Source: Ventricola sp036297385 (GTDB lineage: Bacteria; Bacillota; Clostridia; Christensenellales; Aristaeellaceae). Taken from it: a stretch of 18,761 bases of DNA. The stretch spans positions 1 through 18,761 of the forward strand of contig JAXJLD010000171.1 in the NCBI GenBank assembly GCA_036297385.1, in the 5' to 3' direction. The notes below the pieces were generated by a model. The model was not told where the DNA came from, did not search any database, and was given only the letters and a program-made list of their open reading frames with translations. This document shows positions 13,501 to 18,761 of this stretch, piece by piece. Each line of letters opens with the position of its first letter. Position 1 is the first letter of the stretch. Both the position numbers and the translations under genes were made by a program.

Positions 13501-14697
13501 TTACTCGTTGGTGTAGTTGTCAAAATAACCCTGAATGTAGACGATCGGGGTACCCTTATCGCCCGAGCCGGAGGTCAAATCGCACAGCGAGCCGATGAGA
13601 TCCGTCAGGCGGCGCGGCGTGGTGCCCTGCGCAGCCATGTTGCCCACGAGGCTGCTGCCGTCCTTCTGCTGAATCTTCTGCTTGATCGCGTCGCGCAGCG
13701 CCTCGCCGGACAGCGCTGCAAAGTCATTGTCGGCCAGATACTTGAGCTTGAGCTCGTTGGGCGTGCCCTCCAGCCCCGCCGTGTACGCCGGGGAAACGAC
13801 CGGATCGGCCAACTCCCAGATCTTTCCGACCGGATCCTTGAACGCGCCGTCGCCGTAGACCATGACCTCGATATGCTTGCCGGTCAGTTCCAGCAGCTTC
13901 GCCTGAATCGTCTCCACGAGATCCTGACACTCGCGCGGGAACAGCTTGACCTTGTCCTCCGTGGACTTGTTGGAGCCGAGCAGGCCATACTTGGCATTGT
14001 AGCCGCTGCCATTGACCGGCTCGGTCATGATATCATCCAGACCAAACACGCGCTGTGCGCCAGCCGCCCGGAGCAGGCGCTTGGTGCGCGCACGGGTGTG
14101 GATATCGCAGTTCAGGACATTCTTGGTATACGGCAGGATCGCACGCGGATCGTTGGCGAAGATGACCTCCACCTCCGCGCCCATCTCACGGATCAGGTTG
14201 GCGTAATACTCGACGTAATCCACGCCCGTGAACGGATGCTTGATGCTGCCAAACAGCTCACGATAACGCTCCAGCGTCAGCACGTCACTGTACGGATTGA
14301 CACCCTTTTCATCCAGCAGATCGAGGCTCAGCAGGTGATTGCCCACCTCATCGGACGGATAGCTCAGCATCAGCACGACCTTCTTCGCGCCCTTGGCGAT
14401 GCCGCGCAGGCAGATGGCAAAGCGGTTGCGGCTGAGAATCGGGAAGATGACGCCGATGGTCTCTCCGCCCAGTTTCGTGCGGACATCCTCGGCAATCTCA
14501 TCAACGCTGGCATAGTTGCCCTGCGCACGGGCGACGATGGCCTCCGTCATCGCCACCACGTCGCGATCGCGCGGCTTGAGCCCGTCCACCTTGATCGCCT
14601 CCATGATGGAGCCGGTGACGATGGAAGCCAAGTCATCGCCCTCGCGGATGATGGGCGCGCGCACACCCATAGAAACAGTACCGAGCATTCTGCTCAT
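13501..14697 (-). CDS. Coenzyme F420-0:L-glutamate ligase-family protein
   Basis: This 398-aa cytoplasmic protein has an N-terminal half that matches the CofE/F420 ligase fold: 'GVRAPIIREGDDLASIV' at ~12-28, 'DVVAMTEAIVARAQGNY' at ~46-62, and later 'VMVYGDGAFKDPVGKIWELADPVV'. CofE adds glutamates to F420-0 in methanogens and actinobacteria. Nothing else of F420 synthesis is in this window, and most Clostridia do not make F420, so the true substrate is unknown. It is longer than archaeal CofE (~250 aa). The C-terminal end has Gly/Ser-rich 'LTSGSGDKGTPIVYIQGYFDN'. ATG 14697 has GGGAG 9 nt upstream. It is transcribed alone from a near-consensus promoter, which suggests housekeeping-level expression. 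Confidence 0.85.
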   Translation of the reverse strand: MSRMLGTVSMGVRAPIIREGDDLASIVTGSIMEAIKVDGLKPRDRDVVAMTEAIVARAQGNYASVDEIAEDVRTKLGGETIGVIFPILSRNRFAICLRGIAKGAKKVVLMLSYPSDEVGNHLLSLDLLDEKGVNPYSDVLTLERYRELFGSIKHPFTGVDYVEYYANLIREMGAEVEVIFANDPRAILPYTKNVLNCDIHTRARTKRLLRAAGAQRVFGLDDIMTEPVNGSGYNAKYGLLGSNKSTEDKVKLFPRECQDLVETIQAKLLELTGKHIEVMVYGDGAFKDPVGKIWELADPVVSPAYTAGLEGTPNELKLKYLADNDFAALSGEALRDAIKQKIQQKDGSSLVGNMAAQGTTPRRLTDLIGSLCDLTSGSGDKGTPIVYIQGYFDNYTNE

Positions 14698-14761
14698 CTA
14701 TCAACACTCCCAATCTGACTGAATTCTCTCTGCTTGTATTTCATCCAGCACTTACCCGAGT

Positions 14762-14790
14762 ATTATACAACAACAGCGTATGCTTGTAAA
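14762..14790 (-). promoter_or_regulatory. Strong sigma-A promoter for the CofE-like gene
   Basis: On the minus strand TTTACA (14785-14790) and a perfect TATAAT (14762-14767) are separated by 17 bp, with the start codon about 60 nt downstream. It is one of the two best promoters in the window. Confidence 0.85.
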
Positions 14791-14804
14791 ACAAAACTTC
14801 AAAG

Positions 14805-14837
14805 AAATCCGGGGTTTTTTCAAAAATCCCCGGATTT
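14805..14837 (-). terminator. Second hairpin of a tandem terminator after the GNAT gene
   Basis: AAATCCGGGG and CCCCGGATTT (14805-14814 and 14828-14837) form a perfect 10-bp stem, and the T/A-rich loop can pair further. On the minus strand TTTCTTTG follows; on the plus strand TTTTG follows, so it may be bidirectional. It lies immediately upstream of the next promoter. Confidence 0.7.
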
Positions 14838-14854
14838 TGTACGGTTCTTGCAGT

Positions 14855-14874
14855 AAAAACGCCGAAGGCGCTTT
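14855..14874 (-). terminator. First hairpin of a tandem terminator after the GNAT gene
   Basis: On the minus strand AAAGCGCC-TTC-GGCGTTTT forms an 8-bp stem with one G-U pair, and its distal arm is itself the T-tract. It lies 23 nt after the GNAT stop. Confidence 0.7.
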
Positions 14875-14896
14875 ACGCATCCTGCGCCCCCCGCAC

Positions 14897-15412
14897 CTAT
14901 ATCGCGCACACCATCTGCAAATCACACGGTTCAGCCTGCGCCATATGCGCAATGGGGCTGTCCGTCAGCACCGCGCCCATCGCGCGGTAAAATGCAATTG
15001 TCTCCTCCGAGGAGCAGGCCGAGCAGTACAGCGCACGCGCCCCAGCCCGTCGCGCCTCCTCCTGCCCTTTTTGAAAGAGGCGCCTGCCCACGCCCTTGCC
15101 CCGCCACGGCGCAGAGACATACAGCATATCCAGCACCATATACCCCGCCTCCAGCGCCCGCTTGAGGCTGATAAAGCCCATGACGCTGCCCCGCTCATCC
15201 AGCGCGAGATACGAAATGCACGCTGCATCGGCCACAGCCCGCGCCGTCTCGCGCCGCTCTTCCAGACTCCAATCCTCTACATACGGCTTTTCAATCAGCG
15301 CATACTCGTCCCCTTGCCGCCGATAGACGCGCTTCACCGTATGCGTCCTGATAAATCCATCCAAAGCGTACCGATCAAAGTTCTGCTCGGTCAGCCTTTC
15401 CACCCGAATCAT
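14897..15412 (-). CDS. GNAT-family N-acetyltransferase
   Basis: This 171-aa cytoplasmic protein is predicted to transfer an acetyl group from acetyl-CoA to an unknown amine. The acetyl-CoA binding motif A is 'VSAPWRGKGVGRRLFQKG' (R/Q-x-x-G-x-G/A) at ~99-116, preceded by the beta4 strand 'AGYMVLDMLYV'. Motif B is near 'ALYCSACSSEETIAFYRAMGAV', with the common Y-x-x-x-G-F/A ending. ATG 15412 has GGGGAG about 9 nt upstream. It starts 36 nt after the HTH gene, so the two are probably cotranscribed. The substrate cannot be inferred. Confidence 0.9.
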   Translation of the reverse strand: MIRVERLTEQNFDRYALDGFIRTHTVKRVYRRQGDEYALIEKPYVEDWSLEERRETARAVADAACISYLALDERGSVMGFISLKRALEAGYMVLDMLYVSAPWRGKGVGRRLFQKGQEEARRAGARALYCSACSSEETIAFYRAMGAVLTDSPIAHMAQAEPCDLQMVCAI

Positions 15413-15448
15413 ATCGTTCTTCTCCCCATAGGTCTCATCGGCCTTGGC

Positions 15449-15865
15449 TCAGGGCTTGCGTCTCCCCAAGCATCTGCACAACCCATGGCAGATCATCCCC
15501 ACACAAAACCCGATGCCCACGCCTGCCAGCGTAATCCACAGCATCTCACTATTGCGAAACCGGTTGGCAGAAAACGACCAGACAGCCGCCGCCAAACCGC
15601 CCACACCGGCAAAGCCCAACAAAATCTCCTTCCGCGCCTCATCGGGAGACGGCGCAAGCGGCAAAGCGGGCGTGCGCCCCATCAGTTCGTCAATGCTCCT
15701 GCCCAGCGCGTCGGAAAGCAGCGCAAGCTGCTCCGGGTTGGGCGAGGTCTCCCCCAGTTCCCAGTTGGAGATGGTCTGCCGCGTCACCTGCACGCGCTCT
15801 GCAAGCTGCTCTTGGGACAGCCCGCTCTGTTTTCTGAAATGGCGAATGTTGTTTCCAAGCCGCAT
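15449..15865 (-). CDS. Xre-type HTH transcriptional regulator with two C-terminal TM segments
   Basis: This is a 138-aa protein. Residues ~5-60 form an HTH_3 (Cro/CI-like) domain: 'NIRHFRKQSGLSQEQLAERV' then 'VTRQTISNWELGETSPNPEQL'. After a short linker, two hydrophobic segments ('LLGFAGVGGLAAAVWSFSA' and 'WITLAGVGIGFCVGMICHGL') suggest a membrane-tethered DNA-binding protein. The C-terminus is Cys/Arg-rich. I chose ATG 15865 (MRLGNNI) because the family begins there and AAGGAG lies 11 nt upstream; codons up to 15916 look spurious. It probably forms a unit with the GNAT gene. Its target is unknown; autoregulation would be typical. Confidence 0.85.
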   Translation of the reverse strand: MRLGNNIRHFRKQSGLSQEQLAERVQVTRQTISNWELGETSPNPEQLALLSDALGRSIDELMGRTPALPLAPSPDEARKEILLGFAGVGGLAAAVWSFSANRFRNSEMLWITLAGVGIGFCVGMICHGLCRCLGRRKP

Positions 15866-15982
15866 GAATATGACAACTCCTTTTTTTGCTTCATGATACC
15901 CCACGCCCATCCGCAAAGCTACCTAAACCCTTTGGCATTGGCGCAAAGCCCGCCGTCATTCCCGCAAACCCCGGCGCTTGGC

Positions 15983-16579
15983 TCATCCATTCCGCCCGAT
16001 GCACGCCTCTGCCCACGCCTTGACCCGTTCGCCCACCTCCTGCGGCGACAGCTCATCGACGCACAGCCAATCCACATTGTCCTTGTGCGCAAACCATTCC
16101 CGCTTGAGGGGCATCAAACGCTGCAAATGATGCTCAAAAAACGGTCTTGTCCTCACCGGGTCGTGCGCCCGGCGCGTGCGCAGGGTTTCCTCGGAAGCAT
16201 CCAGAAAGAGAATCCGGCTCGGCAGGCAGCGCCTGAGCTCCGCCAGCTCGTCCTTCAGCGCGTCTTCAATTTCCCACACCTGCCCGATGCTCTGTGGATA
16301 ATGGAGCGTGTAAAACTCGATCTCCTCCGCACCGAAATCCATCACGGTGCAGGGATACCCCGCTGCCGAGCGGTATCGGCTGACCTCGTTTTCAATCCAC
16401 AGCCGCTGAATTTGCAGATAGTCCTCATACCGGTTTTTGTCAAGCCCGCTCTCCTTCACCCGCCGGATCACATCCGCGTTTTCTTCATAGCTGATATGCA
16501 CCCACGGCGCGTTATCGCGCAGCCAATTCACAGCCGTCGTCTTGCCGACGGCCATGCACCCCTGAAGCGATAAAATCAT
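15983..16579 (-). CDS. P-loop NTPase, nucleotide/nucleoside kinase-like
   Basis: This 198-aa cytoplasmic protein starts with a beta strand and a Walker A motif 'GCMAVGKTTAVNWL' (G-x4-GKT) at residues ~7-20. 'ILFLDASEETLRTRRAHDPVRTR' at ~135-157 resembles the core strand plus arginine-rich lid region of deoxynucleoside and nucleotide kinases. A Walker B-like acidic residue may be in 'CTVMDFGAEEIEFY'. ATG 16579 has AAAGGAAG about 8 nt upstream and begins exactly one strand before the P-loop; the frame upstream is unrelated. A small-molecule kinase is the best guess, and the substrate cannot be named. It lies 119 nt after the membrane protein gene. Confidence 0.75.
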   Translation of the reverse strand: MILSLQGCMAVGKTTAVNWLRDNAPWVHISYEENADVIRRVKESGLDKNRYEDYLQIQRLWIENEVSRYRSAAGYPCTVMDFGAEEIEFYTLHYPQSIGQVWEIEDALKDELAELRRCLPSRILFLDASEETLRTRRAHDPVRTRPFFEHHLQRLMPLKREWFAHKDNVDWLCVDELSPQEVGERVKAWAEACIGRNG

Positions 16580-16698
16580 GCTCGTCTTCCTTTCCAATGT
16601 ATGCGTATACCCTTTCTGAATGAAAAAGTCCCTTCTTTGCTTCATGCTTGCGGCGCGATGGAATCCAAAAATCGTATTCGCCTGTTGTCCCGCGCTCC

Positions 16699-17463
16699 TC
16701 ACCGAAGCCCTGCAATGTAAACCAACAGCGCCATCAGCGGCCCAACCACCCAAGTGATGTATCGTCCCGCCATCTCCCAGTCAGACGGTTCAGCCCGATC
16801 CGCATCCCGGATTCTCCAGCGCAGCTCCCAGCGAAACAGTTCGTCCGCAAACAGCATCGAAAACGCCGTCGCCGCAGACAGCAGCGTGCCAAGCAGCCAC
16901 GGAAGCCATGCACCCTTATGCATCAGCGTCGGCCCGCTCATCAGCTCCAAAATGGCGTAAACGGACGGCTCCTCCCCCTCGCCTGCATACATCCTGTCGT
17001 TCATGCTCAGTTCCATGCCGCCTCCCGTCGTAAAGATGATGTTCATGGCCGCGCCCTCCTCATCATAAAGCCAAAAGCTGTCACCAACGTCAAGCACGCC
17101 GCCGCGAAACAGCAGGGTTTCTCCCCGAAACAGCTCAATGCCTGTCATCGCCTCCCGATCCTCGCACGCCTGCGGAATCGCCGTCGGATCTTCCCGCGCG
17201 GTATACGGGCCATATGTCCGCTCCCCCATCTCATACAGCACCGTCCGGTCATCGTACACCGTAAAGCGCGCCGTCTTGCCCCGCCATCTCGCTGTGTATG
17301 CCGTCCGCCCCGCTTCCCGTACAGGCGTGAAGATCGCATCGCGATACGCAAAGCCAACGCGATGAATCGTCACAGCATAGAGCGCTGTAAACGCCGCCGC
17401 CATCACAGCCAAGCCCAGCAGAATCGCCTTTTGAAAGCGACTCAGCGCCTTGATTCTTTCCAT
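16699..17463 (-). CDS. Hypothetical three-TM membrane protein
   Basis: I do not recognise this 254-aa protein. One TM segment is near the N-terminus ('AILLGLAVMAAAFTALYAV', ~15-35). A ~150-residue extracytoplasmic beta-rich domain follows, with several strand-like segments such as 'KTARFTVYDDRTVLYEMG' and 'GETLLFRGGVLDVGDSFWLY'. Two TM segments end the protein ('WLPWLLGTLLSAATAFSMLF' and 'YITWVVGPLMALLVYIAGL'), with an acidic/aromatic loop between them. ATG 17463 is supported by GAGAGGAGG upstream. A preceding hairpin at 17524-17543 suggests it has its own transcription start. No domain was recognised by eye. Confidence 0.75.
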   Translation of the reverse strand: MERIKALSRFQKAILLGLAVMAAAFTALYAVTIHRVGFAYRDAIFTPVREAGRTAYTARWRGKTARFTVYDDRTVLYEMGERTYGPYTAREDPTAIPQACEDREAMTGIELFRGETLLFRGGVLDVGDSFWLYDEEGAAMNIIFTTGGGMELSMNDRMYAGEGEEPSVYAILELMSGPTLMHKGAWLPWLLGTLLSAATAFSMLFADELFRWELRWRIRDADRAEPSDWEMAGRYITWVVGPLMALLVYIAGLR

Positions 17464-17523
17464 CGCACAGCCTCCTCTCCCGCTCCATGATCGCATAAGA
17501 ATGCTGCGACTCGAAAACCAATC

Positions 17524-17543
17524 CTGTTTTCAAACGAAAACAG
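17524..17543 (-). terminator. Hairpin after the four-TM protein gene, probable terminator
   Basis: CTGTTTTC and GAAAACAG form a perfect 8-bp stem with a 4-nt loop, 24 nt after the stop at 17568. On the minus strand only GATTGGTTTTC follows, so the U-tract is poor and termination may be partial. Confidence 0.45.
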
Positions 17544-17567
17544 CCCTATGCCGCGCCATTCGTGCGT

Positions 17568-17891
17568 TCAGTGCTCCCTCTTTGGAGAAAACCACCCGGC
17601 GATCAGGCTGGACACCGCCGCCAAGCCGGCATAGACCACCGTGTAGACCCACGCGCTTTCATTGTAGAATATCCAGATGGTCGGCGCAAACAGCGCCGCC
17701 ACGGCGAGCACATACCTGAATCGGAAGCCATTGCGAAGGCCGTAGCCCGCCGAAGCGGCCACACACACGACAGGCATCACAGCCAGCAGCATCGCCATCG
17801 CGCTTCCCGTATCCCGAATCAGGCACGGAAGCCCATAAAAATCAAGCGCCAGCATCACATAGAACACCGCGTTCTTTTTGAACTGCTCCAT
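17568..17891 (-). CDS. Hypothetical small four-TM protein
   Basis: This small membrane protein (107 aa) has four closely packed hydrophobic segments: 'AVFYVMLALDFYGLPCLI', 'AMAMLLAVMPVVCVAASAGY', 'YVLAVAALFAPTIWIFY' and 'WVYTVVYAGLAAVSSLIAGW', ending in a basic tail. ATG 17891 is set by a strong GAGGAGGAAGG upstream; codons back to 18011 are not convincing. The function is not recognised. It lies about 132 nt after the zinc-ribbon gene with no clear terminator between, so the two may be cotranscribed. Confidence 0.75.
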   Translation of the reverse strand: MEQFKKNAVFYVMLALDFYGLPCLIRDTGSAMAMLLAVMPVVCVAASAGYGLRNGFRFRYVLAVAALFAPTIWIFYNESAWVYTVVYAGLAAVSSLIAGWFSPKREH

Positions 17892-18023
17892 ATTGCCTTC
17901 CTCCTCGTCATCATATCTGGGCGTTTGTGAAATGCCTCTCCATGATTGGTTCCGACGGCCACGCCGACAGCCCAAGGGCCGCCCGCTGCACATGGCGATG
18001 ATTCCATTCAAATATGAACAGCA

Positions 18024-18251
18024 TTACTCGTCCAAAGCTTTTCCGCAGAATTGGCAGAAATCTCCTTCGTTGCTCCCCAACTGTCTGCCGCAGTGGGGAC
18101 ATTTATTATACATCAAATGGGGAATCAGACAGGAAAACATGACCACTACACCAAGAACGCCGAAGGGTGTCCATATGTATCCGAAGAGCATCATCACAGC
18201 TCCCACAATCAAAAGCGAATTCCTTAGCTTTCTGGCATTCTTGATCGTCAT
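18024..18251 (-). CDS. Small two-TM protein with C-terminal zinc ribbon
   Basis: This 75-aa protein has a basic N-terminus ('MTIKNARKLRNS'), two hydrophobic segments ('LLIVGAVMMLFGYIWTPFG' and 'VLGVVVMFSCLIPHLMY'), then a CPHC-x12-CQFC zinc-ribbon motif at the C-terminus. ATG 18251 is chosen because AGGAGG lies 7 nt upstream; residues encoded upstream fall in repeat sequence. It resembles the many short zinc-ribbon membrane proteins of Firmicutes, whose role is mostly unknown. The organisation, TM followed by a cytoplasmic zinc ribbon, echoes the tail of MscL in this window. Confidence 0.8.
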   Translation of the reverse strand: MTIKNARKLRNSLLIVGAVMMLFGYIWTPFGVLGVVVMFSCLIPHLMYNKCPHCGRQLGSNEGDFCQFCGKALDE

Positions 18252-18375
18252 TTTCTTTCCTCCTATCCAGTTCTTGCACTGTTTTATTAAAATAAAGAAG
18301 GGGTTTGGGACTGGAGCCTGCCGCCGCCTGTGTCGGAAACAGGCAGGCAAATTTTCCGGGACAGCCGCCCTATCG

Positions 18376-18503
18376 CAGACCTCATCCGTTATCCCTTCGG
18401 GATGACACCTTCCCCAAAGGGGAAGTCTTGAAAAAATGTAGTTTCAGAACAGACCGTGAAGTGGTCTACGGCTGAAACGGGTTCGATTGGAGCAGAAGGT
18501 TTT
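18376..18503 (+). repeat. Intergenic repeat, copy 3 (full length)
   Basis: It is colinear with the minus strand of 13268-13395 over 128 bp. It begins CAGACCTCATCCGT and has hairpins ATCCC-TTC-GGGAT and TTCCCC-AAA-GGGGAA. The AAAAAATG patch, GTTTCAGA, TGAAACGGGTTC and AGAAGGTTTT follow. Differences between copies in the second hairpin loop and flanks leave the stem intact. Confidence 0.85.
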
Positions 18504-18541
18504 TTACTGTTTCTGAATGAAAAGGCCATGTGCTAAACCCC

Positions 18542-18646
18542 GTCAGGTCACGCTTCGCTCCCTGACTGCTTTGCCTGAATGGCTTCGCCATATGGGGATA
18601 TGTTAGGGCTGCCGCCCTAAAACCCGCTTGGGGATTTCATCCCCAA
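18542..18646. repeat. Array of four short inverted repeats
   Basis: Four perfect inverted repeats follow in 105 bp: GTCAGG/CCTGAC (18542-18547, 18561-18566), ATGGC-TTC-GCCAT (18579-18591), TTAGGGC-TGCC-GCCCTAA (18603-18620) and TTGGGGAT-TTC-ATCCCCAA (18628-18646). Loops of the last three are only 3-4 nt. The arms differ in sequence, so this is not a direct-repeat or CRISPR array. Confidence 0.65.
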
Positions 18647-18704
18647 ACCCTTTCTTCGCTTCGCGCTTACAGCTCGTTTTGATTAGAAAATACGATAAGA
18701 GCCG

Positions 18705-18749
18705 AAAAAACAAAATGCAGGCAACGCAGTTTTCCATTGCCTTGCCTGC
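18705..18749 (-). terminator. Terminator of a minus-strand gene beyond the right edge
   Basis: GCAGGCAA and TTGCCTGC (18717-18724 and 18742-18749) form an 8-bp stem, with an inner GCA/TGC extension. On the minus strand ATTTTGTTTTTTC follows. It implies another leftward gene just outside the window. Confidence 0.8.
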
Positions 18750-18761
18750 TCCCCTTTATTC

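Larger units (their letters stand above)
18252..18761. other. Gene-free 510-bp intergenic region
   Basis: No frame here has coding character. From left to right it holds the 5' leader of the zinc-ribbon gene, a hairpin around GCCTGT/ACAGGC near 18328-18345, repeat copy 3, an array of small hairpins, and a terminator facing left from a gene beyond the window. No good TTGACA/TATAAT promoter for the zinc-ribbon gene was found; only an AT-rich patch near 18283-18296 is a candidate. Confidence 0.7.

Noticed and set aside
14752..14952. Short minus-strand open frame of 66 codons between the GNAT and CofE-like genes
   Set aside because: It runs through two terminators and the promoter and overlaps the GNAT 3' end in another frame; its composition is not protein-like.
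16580..16698. CATACATT element as a sigma-E promoter for the P-loop kinase gene
   Set aside because: The -10 resembles the consensus but no convincing -35 is present and the gene has no sporulation link.
18470..18500. tRNA-like GGTTCGATT sequence
   Set aside because: It resembles a T-arm, but no acceptor, D or anticodon stem can be formed around it; it belongs to the dispersed repeat.
18542..18646. Possible CRISPR array
   Set aside because: The repeated units are inverted repeats with different sequences; there are no equal direct repeats, no regular spacers and no cas genes.

Overview
This is a GC-rich window from an endospore-forming member of the Firmicutes, class Clostridia. It carries dipicolinate synthase (dpaA, dpaB), pro-sigma-E with its processing protease (sigE, spoIIGA), and the scpA/scpB pair, together with short GC-rich intergenic repeats of the kind I associate with uncultured gut Clostridia. 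The exact genus cannot be read from the sequence. All 19 genes I accept lie on the minus strand, so transcription runs right to left. The long plus-strand open frames are antisense shadows.

Layout in transcription order (right to left). (a) 18252-18761 has no gene. It holds a terminator for a gene beyond the right edge, an array of small hairpins, and one copy of a 128-bp intergenic repeat. (b) 15449-18251 holds small accessory genes: a two-TM zinc-ribbon protein, a four-TM protein, a three-TM protein of unknown function, a P-loop kinase-like protein, an Xre-type HTH protein with two TM segments, and a GNAT acetyltransferase that ends in two tandem terminators. (c) 13501-14697 is an F420-0:L-glutamate ligase-family protein with a near-consensus sigma-A promoter, followed by a second repeat copy and a terminator. 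(d) 11749-13080 is a dicarboxylate/amino acid:cation symporter with its own promoter and terminator. (e) 7438-11495 is an XdhC-family protein followed by a tightly coupled MBOAT/SGNH O-acyltransferase pair, with a promoter at 11589-11617 and a strong terminator at 7360-7399. (f) 5683-7188 is the spoIIG operon (spoIIGA, sigE). Upstream it has a TATAAT -10, no recognisable -35 and an exact Spo0A box, and it ends in a terminator. (g) 2900-5552 is an operon of an M50 site-2-type protease, scpA, scpB and mscL. It starts at a TTGACA-17-TACAAT promoter and ends in a terminator. (h) 1975-2790 and 1410-1982 are dpaA and dpaB, overlapping by 8 nt, followed by a secreted DUF3298-like protein. A third, edge-truncated repeat copy sits at 1-49.

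How the parts fit: the spoIIG and dpaAB genes serve mother-cell gene expression and spore-core dipicolinate. ScpA/ScpB act with SMC in chromosome segregation. The MBOAT/SGNH pair probably O-acetylates an exported or wall polymer. The most useful second looks are the three-copy repeat family with its two conserved hairpins, the spoIIG promoter architecture and the odd spoIIGA start, the zinc ribbon fused to MscL, the CofE-like protein without F420 context, and the inverted repeat over the symporter transcription start. I found no CRISPR array, tRNA, rRNA, prophage or transposase, and I did not find a clearly new multi-gene system.
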